Shown: positions 1 through 8,120, counted from the stretch's first letter. The stretch: DNA of 29,202 nt from Actinomycetota bacterium (GCA_028275245.1 JAPWVA010000001.1:1-29202); one strand, 5' to 3'. Made by a program: numbers and translations. The notes: generated by a model from the sequence alone, not told the origin.

Positions 1-42
1 GGATAATATGGGTTGATTATCGGAGAAAGGTTGGAGAGGGGA

Positions 43-417
43 ATGAACAAGAAGAGGCTGGCTGCCTTCAAGAAGATGCTTCTGGATCAGAAGGCCGTTC
101 TGGAGAAGCAGTTCAAGGAGTTGGAAGAGGGTAACTTCCATTCCTCCCAGTCGGAGTTCACCGGGGAGTTGCCCTTTGATGAGGACTACGCTGCTAGCGG
201 TACCCACACCTTCGAAAGGGAAAGGGACCTTTCCCTTACCGAGAACATCCGCGATTTACTGGAACAGGTGAATCATGCCCTGGAGAGGATAGAAGAAGGA
301 ACTTATGGCATATGCGAGATGTGCGGGCAGCCCATCCCCGAGGAGAGGCTGGAAGCCCTCCCCTACGCCAACCTCTGCATCGCGTGCAAACAGAAAGAGG
401 AAAGGGAATACCACTGA
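43..417 (+). CDS. TraR/DksA-family C4 zinc-finger protein (YteA-like)
   Basis: A 124-residue protein with a charged helical N-terminal half and a C-terminal C4 zinc finger, Cys91-x2-Cys94-x17-Cys112-x2-Cys115, the canonical spacing of the TraR/DksA family. Members of this family reach into the RNA polymerase secondary channel or are small regulators of the Bacillus YteA type. The segment before the finger (DYAASGTHTFERERDLSL) resembles the YteA branch, and a clean DxxDxA tip motif of true DksA is not evident, so a DksA-like ppGpp function is not claimed. I start at ATG 43 because GGAG at 33-36 lies six bases upstream; an in-frame TTG at 13 has no such site. A GATAAT-like -10 (2-7) may drive it. 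The stop overlaps the start of lspA, so the two are probably translationally coupled. Confidence 0.9.
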   Translation: MNKKRLAAFKKMLLDQKAVLEKQFKELEEGNFHSSQSEFTGELPFDEDYAASGTHTFERERDLSLTENIRDLLEQVNHALERIEEGTYGICEMCGQPIPEERLEALPYANLCIACKQKEEREYH

Positions 418-878
418 ACCTGCTCTGCCCGGCTCTCGCCGTGCTGGCAGCGGATCAACTGGCCAAGGCGCTGGTGGTAGCCAGGCTGTCTCCCGGTGAG
501 GAGATAAGGGTCTTGGGTCCCTTCGTCCTGCGGCAGGTACGCAACACCGGCTCGGCCTTTGGCCTTTTTTCCAGTAATCCCATCCCCGTCCTGGTGGCTT
601 CCCTGGCGTCCTTTCTGCTGCTGACCCTCATCCTATACCGCTGGAGATTACTGCGTATCCGCCCTTCCCTCCTGGGGCTGGGCTTGACAGTGGGCGGGGC
701 CGTGGGTAACATCGTCGATAGGATTTTCCGGGGCGCCGTGGTGGACTTCATAGACATAGGGCCCTGGCCCGTGTTCAACCTAGCAGATGTCTCCATCGTC
801 CTGGGAGTCTCTCTATTAGTCCTGGTGCTCTTCGGGGAGGCACTCAAGCCTGAAAGGGGTAGGTGGAGGCGGACATGA
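414..878 (+). CDS. lspA: Lipoprotein signal peptidase (signal peptidase II)
   Basis: Membrane aspartyl protease that cuts the signal peptide from diacylglyceryl-modified prolipoproteins. With the start chosen here it has 154 residues, usual for the family, and four hydrophobic segments (about 3-22, 56-76, 86-102, 121-141). The catalytic pair is visible as Asp111 in VVDFID and Asp125 in FNLAD; Asp14 in the first helix and the RNTGSAFG motif near 43-50 are also conserved. The start is unusual. The best-placed candidate is CTG 414, which overlaps the upstream TGA stop (CTGA) and has AAGGGA at 402-407 six bases before it. The only upstream ATG (312) lies deep inside the TraR gene, and GTG 441 would remove much of helix 1. 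It runs into lgt by an ATGA overlap. Confidence 0.93.
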   Translation: MNLLCPALAVLAADQLAKALVVARLSPGEEIRVLGPFVLRQVRNTGSAFGLFSSNPIPVLVASLASFLLLTLILYRWRLLRIRPSLLGLGLTVGGAVGNIVDRIFRGAVVDFIDIGPWPVFNLADVSIVLGVSLLVLVLFGEALKPERGRWRRT

Positions 879-1642
879 GACCGGTGCTCTTTCACCTGGG
901 CCCCCTCACGGTGCATTCCTATGGTTTCTTCCTGGCCCTGGCCTTCCTGGTAGGCATGGGGATAAGCTTCCGTTACCTGCGTTCCCGTTTCGTGGACGCC
1001 TACATAGTTTTCGAGCTGGTCCTGGCAGCGGCGGTAGGCGGCATAGTGGGGGCCCGTGCATTCTACGTGCTGGGGCACCTAGGCGAGTTCAGGGGACGTT
1101 GGGGGGACGCCTTCAAGTTCTGGAACGTTCAGGGATTGGTCTTCTACGGAGGATTGCTCCTGGGCTTCGCCGCTGGGGTGGCGGTGATTAAGTGGAGAAA
1201 GGCCCCCTTTGGGGTTATCGCGGATTCGGCGGGGCTGGCCCTTCCCCTCTCCCTGGCGGTGGCCAGGATAGGCTGTTTCCTGAATGGCTGTTGTTTCGGG
1301 AAACCCTCCGGGCTCCCATGGGCGGTTACCTTTCCGGTGAGCACCCAGGTAGAGATGGGCATGCCCAAGAACCCTCTGCATCCCACCCAGGTTTACGAGC
1401 TACTCATGGCCCTTGGCATCTTCGTCGTCCTTTCGTCCTTGCTAGGGCGGTTCCGCCGCCGCGGTGAGGTGATGCTGGGTTTCTTGCTGCTTTACGGAGC
1501 GGCCCGCTTCGTAAACGAGTTCTTTCGCTACCACGACAACCCTCGGGGTGGCCTGTTCTTCCAGGTATTGAGCGCCATCATCTTCGTGGGTTCCGGGCTA
1601 GCCCTACTCTTCCGCCACCGCCTTCTTCCCGAGAACCGATGA
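875..1642 (+). CDS. lgt: Prolipoprotein diacylglyceryl transferase
   Basis: Integral membrane enzyme that transfers diacylglycerol from phosphatidylglycerol to the lipobox cysteine of prolipoproteins, the step before LspA. The 255-residue protein has about seven hydrophobic segments. It carries the Lgt signature around ARIGCFLNGCCFG, the GLVFYGGLLLG helix motif and the HPTQVYE motif. ATG 875 is preferred over in-frame GTG 863 because GGAGG (865-869) sits five bases upstream. It overlaps the lspA stop by four bases and the rluD start by four bases, giving one transcription and translation unit. The visible client in this window is the LivK lipoprotein. Confidence 0.95.
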   Translation: MRPVLFHLGPLTVHSYGFFLALAFLVGMGISFRYLRSRFVDAYIVFELVLAAAVGGIVGARAFYVLGHLGEFRGRWGDAFKFWNVQGLVFYGGLLLGFAAGVAVIKWRKAPFGVIADSAGLALPLSLAVARIGCFLNGCCFGKPSGLPWAVTFPVSTQVEMGMPKNPLHPTQVYELLMALGIFVVLSSLLGRFRRRGEVMLGFLLLYGAARFVNEFFRYHDNPRGGLFFQVLSAIIFVGSGLALLFRHRLLPENR

Positions 1643-2562
1643 AAAAGATTGTGCACTCCGTGGGAGAGGAACACGCCGACTTCCGGCTGGACCGGGCTGT
1701 GGCATCCCTTGCTGGGATAACCCGGAGTCATGCCCAGAGGCTCTTGGAGGAAGGCAAGGTAAGGGTGGACGGCGTCCCCAGGCCCAAGAACCACCGCCTG
1801 CGCCCGGGTTCCATCCTGGAGATAGAGCTCCCGGAGGAGGAAGAATTCAGCCTGATCCCCAGGGAAATACCGCTGAACATCCTCTACCAGGACGAACACT
1901 TAGCGGTGATCTCAAAGCCGGCAGGACTGGTGGTCCATCCCGCCTCCGGTCACTGGGACGACACCTTGGTGAACGCCTTGCTCGTGGGGGTGGTGGACCC
2001 GGAGGCTTGCGATGATAAGCTACGGCCGGGGATCGTCCACCGCCTGGACCGGGACACCTCCGGCCTCATGGTGGTGGCTAAGTCTTGGAGGGCCAAAGAG
2101 GTCTTGCAGCGGATGATCAGGGAAAGGATCCTGAAGAGGTATTACCTCTGCCTGGTGCACGGGGTACCCGCCACCAGGCTGGGAAGGGTGGAGGCCCCTA
2201 TAGGGAGGGACCCGGTACACCGGCGCCGTATGGCGGTCAGGGGAGAGGGCAAGCCCGCCGTGACTCTGTTCCGCCTACTACGGGATTACGGAGAGGCATC
2301 CCTACTGGAAGTGGAGCTGATCACGGGCAGGACCCACCAGGTGAGGGTACATATGTCCTACATCGGCCACCCGGTGGTGGGGGACCCGGAATACGGTAGA
2401 TGGGGAGAGCTTGAAAGAAGGCTCGGTATCCATCGCCAGTTCCTGCATGCCCACCGGCTTGAGTTCCCCCATCCCTTCAGCGGCGAGGCCCTGTCTTTCC
2501 GGGACCCGCTTCCCCAGGACTTGGAGGATGCCCTCCAAAAGATCGAGGAGGGAAGAATTTGA
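1639..2562 (+). CDS. rluD: RluD-type 23S rRNA pseudouridine synthase
   Basis: RluA/RluD-family enzyme that isomerises uridines to pseudouridine in large-subunit rRNA. An S4 RNA-binding domain occupies about residues 13-65, followed by the catalytic domain. The catalytic Asp137 lies in the HRLDRDTSGL motif, and the later motifs (RTHQVRVHM, GDPEYG) are intact. Length (307 residues) matches the family. The ATG overlaps the lgt stop (ATGA) and has no strong ribosome binding site of its own, so translation probably depends on coupling. The family is clear; the exact target positions (RluD-like positions in helix 69 are the usual ones for this subfamily) cannot be read from sequence. It is usually found beside lspA in Gram-positive bacteria. 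Confidence 0.93.
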   Translation: MKKIVHSVGEEHADFRLDRAVASLAGITRSHAQRLLEEGKVRVDGVPRPKNHRLRPGSILEIELPEEEEFSLIPREIPLNILYQDEHLAVISKPAGLVVHPASGHWDDTLVNALLVGVVDPEACDDKLRPGIVHRLDRDTSGLMVVAKSWRAKEVLQRMIRERILKRYYLCLVHGVPATRLGRVEAPIGRDPVHRRRMAVRGEGKPAVTLFRLLRDYGEASLLEVELITGRTHQVRVHMSYIGHPVVGDPEYGRWGELERRLGIHRQFLHAHRLEFPHPFSGEALSFRDPLPQDLEDALQKIEEGRI

Positions 2563-2838
2563 CCTGGCGGCTCCGGTTCCTGCACCCACCGCTTTCCCCG
2601 TGCTAGGGGGGTGGTCATGGTCCCGAGTCGCCGGGCTCCCGCGACGCTTCCCCCTCGGCCGCCATGATCCAATGTCCGATCTCTCGGAAACCCCGCGATG
2701 TCCCGTTCACCCGCCCTATAGTCCCGGTAATCCTCAAGGACGAACCGATCGCGGGATAAAGCTACTGAACTGACGGCTGGCTGCCAATAAAGAAACGGGG
2801 CGTTTCGCGGGACTAGAGGGATGAAGGAGGCGCAAGCT
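2563..2838. other. Intergenic stretch with scattered inverted repeats
   Basis: No convincing gene. CCCC-gtgcta-GGGG near 2596-2611 could fold as a G+C hairpin but has no T-run behind it. CCCGCGAT (2692-2699) is the exact reverse complement of ATCGCGGG (2748-2755), 48 bases apart. No recognisable promoter is obvious in front of the next gene. Confidence 0.4.
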
Positions 2839-3129
2839 ATGCATTTCAGCAGCGTGCGCGGGGAAGGGAGGACCAGAAGCCTAGCTTTACTGGGAAAGAG
2901 GATTCCCGATTCTGTTATCAGGGTGGAGCTCATAACCTTTTTCCACCGCTATCCAGGGACCCACTTCGGGGCCTGCGAGATAGCGGAGAGGCTGGAAAGG
3001 GACCCCCTCCAGGTGGAAGCTCAGCTGGAGAGGCTGGCCCAGCTGAACATACTGGAGAAGTCGGAAATGGAGGGGGAAACGGTATACCGTTATCGCCCTC
3101 CCTACTGCGCCGCCTGGGAGGAAAGGTAG
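2839..3129 (+). CDS. Small winged-helix DNA-binding protein
   Basis: A 96-residue protein whose middle reads as a winged helix. A helix around VIRVELITFFHRYPG is followed by FGACEIAERLERDPLQVEAQLERLAQLNILEK, a typical helix-turn-helix of ArsR/MarR-like regulators. A short wing (MEGETVYRYRP) comes next. No sensor domain, metal site or partner enzyme is visible, so the ligand and targets are unknown. ATG 2839 is chosen over in-frame ATG 2821 because AAGGAGG (2824-2830) lies eight bases before it. The gene stands alone between rluD and the convergent nuclease gene. It could instead be an architectural or adaptor winged helix rather than a transcription factor. Confidence 0.75.
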   Translation: MHFSSVRGEGRTRSLALLGKRIPDSVIRVELITFFHRYPGTHFGACEIAERLERDPLQVEAQLERLAQLNILEKSEMEGETVYRYRPPYCAAWEER

Positions 3130-3203
3130 GTAGATAAACCCCCCTGGCCCTGCCCACGCGACCTATAGGCATGATGCGCTCCTAGGGCGACCCCCATATC
3201 GCG

Positions 3204-4085
3204 TCAAAGGGGGTTCGCCAGACATTCTTCCTCCCCGGAGAAGTCTAGTCCCAGGGCCCTCATCTCCTCCTCCAGCTCGCCTATCATCCTCTCCAGCGCC
3301 TTCTTGCGCCGCAAAAGGGCTCGGTATCTGGATATAAAAGAACTCTCCACGTCTTGGCTCCCTTTGCCCTCGGGGCATATGTCATAGTAGTCGCACCATG
3401 GGCAGAGCCTCCCTGGGCGAGCAGGGAATTCCCCTTGGGCGATCCTACTGCCCACGTCCCTCAGCCTGGCCACCACCCTTTCCAAGGACTCCTCGTCCAG
3501 TGGCCGGGTGGAATAGCGCTGGTTGGGGACCACGAAATAGAAGGTGAGTTTGGCGGGGTTTATGCCGAAGACCTGCCGACAGGCGATCTGGTATATGGGA
3601 AGCTGCAGGTCTTCCTTCAGCTTGCTCAACTCGGGTAGCCGACGGTTGGTCTTGTAGTCCAGTACCTCGTACCTCCCGTCATCGTGGCGGTCCACGCGGT
3701 CGATCACCCCAGTGAGCCATATATCCCCCATGTCCAACTCAAATCGGTGTTCCACAGCCACCGGGAGCCGGAAAGAATCAGCGTTGTGCCGGTAGAAGCA
3801 GGAGAGCACCGCCCGGGCGTGTTCCAGGAAGAGATGGCTCTCCTCCTCGGAGGAAAAACCCTCCCGGCTCCAGCAGCCCTCAAGGTAGAGTAGAAGCTCG
3901 TCCAGGGAGGGCGGGACCGGCACATCCCGGTCATAGAACCACTGGAGGGCGGCATGTACTGCGCGACCGAAGACCAGGTGGGGCGTCACCTCCGGCGCCA
4001 GGCCGTCCACGTACTGGAAGCGGTAGGAGAGGGGGCACCTCTCGTATGCGCTGAGGGCGGTATAGCTGATCCTTGGCTTTTCCAT
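3204..4085 (-). CDS. RecB-family PD-(D/E)XK nuclease with Fe-S cysteine motif
   Basis: A 293-residue stand-alone nuclease domain of the RecB/AddB/Cas4 group (PDDEXK_1 type). Visible active-site elements are His44 in FGRAVHAAL, Asp129 in GVIDRVD, Asp143 and Lys145 in VLDYKT, and the Gln161/Tyr165 motif QLPIY. Cys17 together with Cys228-x2-Cys231-x5-Cys237 is the split four-cysteine arrangement that binds a [4Fe-4S] cluster in AddB and Cas4. A charged coiled-coil tail covers about 255-283. ATG 4085 is preferred over ATG 4097 because GGAGG lies five bases upstream (complement of 4091-4095). No helicase or cas gene is near, so a role in DNA repair or recombination is inference. It is transcribed away from dnaE. 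Confidence 0.88.
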   Translation of the reverse strand: MEKPRISYTALSAYERCPLSYRFQYVDGLAPEVTPHLVFGRAVHAALQWFYDRDVPVPPSLDELLLYLEGCWSREGFSSEEESHLFLEHARAVLSCFYRHNADSFRLPVAVEHRFELDMGDIWLTGVIDRVDRHDDGRYEVLDYKTNRRLPELSKLKEDLQLPIYQIACRQVFGINPAKLTFYFVVPNQRYSTRPLDEESLERVVARLRDVGSRIAQGEFPARPGRLCPWCDYYDICPEGKGSQDVESSFISRYRALLRRKKALERMIGELEEEMRALGLDFSGEEECLANPL

Positions 4086-4108
4086 GGCTTCCTCCATTAC
4101 CTGTATTG

Positions 4109-4120
4109 GAAAAGCTTTTC
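4109..4120. repeat. 12-base perfect palindrome in nuclease leader
   Basis: GAAAAGCTTTTC is self-complementary over 12 bases. It sits 24 bases before the nuclease start codon on the minus strand and next to the long inverted repeat at 4123-4180. It could be a protein-binding site; no function can be assigned. Confidence 0.5.
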
Positions 4121-4122
4121 TA

Positions 4123-4180
4123 GGCCCTTATGGACATGGCCTCCATGACCTCGTGAGAAGTCCCCATGTCCTAAGGGGCC
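4123..4180. repeat. Long imperfect inverted repeat between nuclease gene and dnaE
   Basis: GGCCCTTATGGACATGG (4123-4139) is nearly the reverse complement of CCATGTCCTAAGGGGCC (4164-4180). Sixteen positions pair, with one unpaired base in each arm and a 24-base loop. If the nuclease transcript begins near 4247, this structure lies in its 5' leader about 40 bases ahead of the start codon. No T-run follows on either strand, so it is not an ordinary terminator. Confidence 0.7.
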
Positions 4181-4252
4181 CCGTGCCCGAAGGGGATTTC
4201 TCCGTCCGCTATCCCCTTCCCTCCCAGGGCCAGGCCTGTCCCTGGCCCGACA

Positions 4253-4262
4253 TATAATAGCA
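4253..4262 (-). promoter_or_regulatory. Putative extended -10 (TGCTATTATA), possibly bidirectional
   Basis: On the minus strand the sequence reads TGC-TATTAT-A, an extended -10 element pointing to the nuclease gene. On the plus strand the same bases give TATAAT (4253-4258) pointing to dnaE. No convincing -35 was seen on either side. The same ten bases recur at 25505-25514. The call rests on motif and location only. Confidence 0.5.
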
Positions 4263-4379
4263 TCCGGCCCGGACAGACTCGACCCGTGGTGCGGACCGGG
4301 CTATGGGGACTCCGAAATGGATTCCGAGAATGGGAAGATAAAAAGGAGAGGGGGGAAACCTGACTGACGAGGAGGAAAA

Positions 4380-7300
4380 ATGGCCGTCAATTTCGTCCAC
4401 TTGCATAACCACACCGAGTACTCCATGCTGGACGGGGCGGCGCGCATACCGGCCTTGATCTCCCGGGCGCTAGAGCTGGGTTACGACGCCCTGGCCATAA
4501 CCGATCATGGAGGTATGTATGGGGTCATACCCTTCTACAAGGAGGCCGTCAAGGCTGGCGTCAAGCCTATCATTGGCGTTGAGGTTTATTACACCCCGGG
4601 AAGCCGGTTCGATCGCAAGCCGGTGAAGGAGGATCCCAACTTCCACTTGCTTCTCCTGGCCGAGGATAACCGGGGCTACCGGAACCTTATGAAATTGGTC
4701 ACCCGGAGTTTCCTGGAGGGTTACTATTACAAGCCCAGGGTGGATAGGGAGGTACTGGCCGAGCACTCGGAGGGGGTGATATGCCTCACCGCCTGTGTGA
4801 AGGGGGAGATCCCCGCGCTCCTGGCGGCAGGGGATTACGAGGGAGCTAGGGAGGCGGCCCGGGGCTTGCTGGAGATATATGGCCACGACCACTTTTTTAT
4901 GGAGCTGCAAGACCACGGCCTGCCGGAACAGAAGGCCATTAACCCTGGCTTGCGGGAGCTGGCCCGGGAGCTAGGGGTGGGCCTGGTGGTCACCAATGAC
5001 GTGCATTACGTGGACCGGGATGACCACCGATACCACGACGTCCTACTGTGTATCCAGACCAACTCCACAGTGGACCAAGAGGACCGCCTGCGCTTTTCAT
5101 CCGACCAGTTCTACCTCAAAAGCTACCAGGAGATGAAGGAGGCCTTCCCTGGGGAGGAAGAAGCCCTGAAGAACACTCGCCTTATCGCCGAGCGCTGTAA
5201 CGTGGAGATCGAGTTCGGCAACTACCTCCTCCCCCGCTACGAGGTCCCCGCGGGTTACGACCTCGACGGGTACTTGGAGAAGTTGGCCCGGGAAGGGCTG
5301 CACAGGCGCTACAAGGAGATAACCCCGGAACTGGAGGAGAGGCTGTGCTACGAGCTCTCCGTCATACGGGACATGGGGTTCTCCGGGTACTTTCTCATCG
5401 TGTGGGACTTCATCCGCTTCGCCCGGGAGAACGGGATCGTGGTAGGTCCGGGGAGGGGATCCGCTGCCGGCTCGCTGGTGGCCTACTGCCTGGGCATCAC
5501 CTCGGTGGACCCCATCAAGTACGACTTGCTCTTCGAGCGCTTCCTCAACCCCTCTCGCCGCACCATGCCCGACATAGACATAGACTTCTGCTATCGCCGC
5601 CGGCCGGAGGTCATCCAGTACGTCAGTCGTAAGTACGGCGAGGACCGGGTTGCCCAGATCGTCACCTTTTCCACCATGGCCGCCAGGGCGGCCATAAGGG
5701 ACGCGGGAAGGGTTTACAACGTTGAGTACGGGCGGGTGGACCGACTGGCCAAGATGGTCCCGGAGGTCCTGAACATCAGCATAGACGAGGCGCTAGCCAC
5801 CTCACCGGAGCTCAGGGAGGTGTACGAGAAGGACGAGCTCGCTCGCAAGATCATAGACACCGCCCGACATCTGGAAGGCGTTATTCGCCAGGACTCCATC
5901 CACGCGGCCGGCGTGGTCATAGCCCACGACGAGCTGAGCAACTACACCCCCCTGCAGCGCCGGGGACCGGAGGAGGAGGTGGTCACTCAATACGACATGG
6001 AGGCCATCCAGGACATAGGGCTGCTAAAGATGGACTTCCTGGGCCTGAGGACCCTCACCGTGATCAGCGACACGCTGGATAACATCCGCACCTCGAGGGG
6101 CGAGGAGCTGGACATCGAGTCCATCCCCTTGGATGACCCGAAGACTTTCCAGCTGCTCCAGAGGGGTGATACGGTGGGGGTATTCCAGCTGGAAAGCCCC
6201 GGTATGAGGACGCTCTTACAGGAGTTCAGACCGGATAACTTCGAGGACCTCATCGCGGTGTTGGCGCTCTACCGTCCCGGTCCCCTGGGAAGCGGAATGG
6301 TCAAAGACTTCGTCAACCGCAAACGGGGCAAGACCCCCATCACCTACATCCACCCTGACCTCGAGCCAATCCTCAGGCCCACCTACGGGGTCCTGGTTTA
6401 CCAGGAGCAGGTGATGCGCATAGCGGTGGAGCTGGCCGGTTATTCCATGGCTGAGGCGGACAACCTGCGCAAGGCCATAGCCAAGAGCAAGGCGGAGGAA
6501 CTGAAGAAGGACAGGGAGAAGTTCGTGCAGGGGATGGTCTCCCGGGGCTACAGGAAGGACTTGGCGGAGACCATCTTCGACCTGGTGGAGAAGTTCGGCA
6601 ATTACGGTTTCAACAAGTCCCACAGCACCGCCTACGCGGTCATCTCCTACCGTACCGCGTATCTCAAGGCCCATTACCCCAAGGAGTTCATGGCCGCCCT
6701 TTTGAGCAGCGTGAGCGGCAACAAGGACAAGGTTCCCCTCTTCATCAACGAGTGCCGGAAGATGGGGATCAAGGTCCTGCCCCCCGACGTGAACGAGAGC
6801 CTGAAGGAGTTCACCCCGGTAGAGGAGGGGATAAGGTTCGGCCTCTCCGCGATCCGCAACATAGGGGACGGTCCGGCGGAAAAGATAATCGCCCAGCGCC
6901 AGGAGGGGGGGCCTTACCGCTCCCTCCTTGACTTCTGCGAGAGACTGGGGGCGGGGGTGCTCAACAAGAGGGCTTTGGAAAGCCTCATAAAAAGCGGCGC
7001 TTTCGACTGCTTCGGCTATCCCAGGAACCATCTTCTCAAGGTATATGAGAGGGTGGCCGACCTGGCGGCGGAAAGGTGCCGGAACCGGGAGGAGGGACAG
7101 GACTCCCTCTTCTGCGACGAGGAACTGGAGGACCCGGTGAGGTCCCTGCCGCTCCAGGAGGAGATGCCCAAGGACAAGTTGCTGGGATATGAGAAGGAGA
7201 TGCTGGGCGTCTACGTATCCGACCATCCTCTGATGCAGATCCGGGAAGAGTTCTACGCGGCCATCGAGTGCGAGATCTCAGAGCTAGACGGGCTTCCCGA

Positions 7301-7811
7301 CGGGACAGTGCGCTGGATAGGGGGGATAGTGGCCCAAAAGACCCAGAGGCTCACCCGCAAGGGCGAGCTCATGGCCAGCGTGGTACTGGAAGACCTCACC
7401 GGAAGGGTGGAGGTCACCGTTTTTCCCGCCCTCTACCTGGAACACCGGGAATGCCTGGAGGAGGGATCCGTCGTCTGCGTCAAGGCCAAGGTGGAATCGG
7501 AGGATCGCGGGGAGGAGGTGAGGACGGTCAGGGTGGTGGCGGTGGACCTGGCGCCTCTGGGGAAGAGGCACCCGGAAAGGGAGTTCAGAATAGAGTTGGA
7601 GGAGGATTGGCTGGACAGGCGCCATGCGGATGAGCTTCGCCGGGTCCTTTCCTGCCACCGGGGGGAGACGCCAGTGAAGATAATGCTCCGCAGAGGTGAC
7701 GGTAAGGTACAAGTTTATCAGTTGCCACCGGAGCTATACGTGGAACCCTCCGGGGGATTGTACGCAGAACTCCTGGCCCTGGTAGGGGAGGGGTGCTTCT
7801 CCCTGCTTTGA
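4380..7811 (+). CDS. dnaE: DNA polymerase III alpha subunit
   Basis: Replicative C-family polymerase of 1143 residues, the normal length of DnaE1. The N-terminal PHP domain starts with HLHNHTEYSMLDGA and keeps ITDHGG and TNDVHY, so its metal site looks intact, unlike the degenerate PHP of E. coli. The palm carries GPGRGSAAGS and the catalytic PDIDIDF with Asp398 and Asp400; the third acidic residue is Asp552 in LKMDFLGLRT. The fingers, a helix-hairpin-helix region (NYGFNKSHSTAYA follows the polymerase core) and a C-terminal OB fold (about 970-1060, IGGIVAQKTQRLTRKG) follow in order. ATG 4380 has GGAGG at 4371-4375, four bases upstream. It is transcribed alone, divergent from the nuclease gene; the putative -10 at 4253 would give a leader of about 115 bases. 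Confidence 0.97.
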   Translation: MAVNFVHLHNHTEYSMLDGAARIPALISRALELGYDALAITDHGGMYGVIPFYKEAVKAGVKPIIGVEVYYTPGSRFDRKPVKEDPNFHLLLLAEDNRGYRNLMKLVTRSFLEGYYYKPRVDREVLAEHSEGVICLTACVKGEIPALLAAGDYEGAREAARGLLEIYGHDHFFMELQDHGLPEQKAINPGLRELARELGVGLVVTNDVHYVDRDDHRYHDVLLCIQTNSTVDQEDRLRFSSDQFYLKSYQEMKEAFPGEEEALKNTRLIAERCNVEIEFGNYLLPRYEVPAGYDLDGYLEKLAREGLHRRYKEITPELEERLCYELSVIRDMGFSGYFLIVWDFIRFARENGIVVGPGRGSAAGSLVAYCLGITSVDPIKYDLLFERFLNPSRRTMPDIDIDFCYRRRPEVIQYVSRKYGEDRVAQIVTFSTMAARAAIRDAGRVYNVEYGRVDRLAKMVPEVLNISIDEALATSPELREVYEKDELARKIIDTARHLEGVIRQDSIHAAGVVIAHDELSNYTPLQRRGPEEEVVTQYDMEAIQDIGLLKMDFLGLRTLTVISDTLDNIRTSRGEELDIESIPLDDPKTFQLLQRGDTVGVFQLESPGMRTLLQEFRPDNFEDLIAVLALYRPGPLGSGMVKDFVNRKRGKTPITYIHPDLEPILRPTYGVLVYQEQVMRIAVELAGYSMAEADNLRKAIAKSKAEELKKDREKFVQGMVSRGYRKDLAETIFDLVEKFGNYGFNKSHSTAYAVISYRTAYLKAHYPKEFMAALLSSVSGNKDKVPLFINECRKMGIKVLPPDVNESLKEFTPVEEGIRFGLSAIRNIGDGPAEKIIAQRQEGGPYRSLLDFCERLGAGVLNKRALESLIKSGAFDCFGYPRNHLLKVYERVADLAAERCRNREEGQDSLFCDEELEDPVRSLPLQEEMPKDKLLGYEKEMLGVYVSDHPLMQIREEFYAAIECEISELDGLPDGTVRWIGGIVAQKTQRLTRKGELMASVVLEDLTGRVEVTVFPALYLEHRECLEEGSVVCVKAKVESEDRGEEVRTVRVVAVDLAPLGKRHPEREFRIELEEDWLDRRHADELRRVLSCHRGETPVKIMLRRGDGKVQVYQLPPELYVEPSGGLYAELLALVGEGCFSLL

Positions 7812-8120
7812 CGAGAGCTCTCCGGGTCAGCTCGGATAAATGGGCTCGTCTTGACACCCCCCGAACGGGGATGGGGTACCCGCCAGGAGCTCTCGGGGAC
7901 CGGCCCGGGTAAGGAGGGGTATAATACCCCTGATACCATCCCGGAAAATACCGGAAGGTCCACCGAGGCCGGTTTCAAGACACATAGCGAGGGGTTCACG
8001 GGCCGGTCTCCCGGGCAGAACAGAACGGGAACCGGTACCGGGAAAGAGCGAACCACCACCCGGTACAGTCTCTTGGCCTCGATGGCAGGTTTGACAAAGA
8101 AAAGGATGGCGGGAGGGTTC
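7812..8120 (+). promoter_or_regulatory. hisD upstream region with palindromic -10 and leader hairpin
   Basis: The 309 bases between dnaE and hisD hold no credible gene. TATAAT (7920-7925) lies at the centre of a perfect 15-base palindrome, GGGGTATAATACCCC (7916-7930), so a -10 and an operator-like dyad coincide. GTACCGGG (8035-8042) and CCCGGTAC (8059-8066) form an 8-bp stem with a 16-base loop. A TTGACA at 7851-7856 has no matching -10 at normal spacing. No run of His codons typical of a his attenuator leader peptide and no T-box core was found. Confidence 0.5.

Noticed and set aside
6216..7226. 336-codon minus-strand frame inside dnaE
   Set aside because: Antisense shadow produced by G+C-rich third positions of dnaE; no motif or ribosome site.
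7851..7856. TTGACA as a -35 for hisD
   Set aside because: No acceptable -10 at 16-18 bases downstream; the TATAAT at 7920 is too far away to pair with it.
7851..8120. 90-codon N-terminal extension of hisD
   Set aside because: Low-complexity Gly/Thr/Arg-rich translation crossing a TATAAT palindrome; a good ribosome site and the family-typical N-terminus support ATG 8121.
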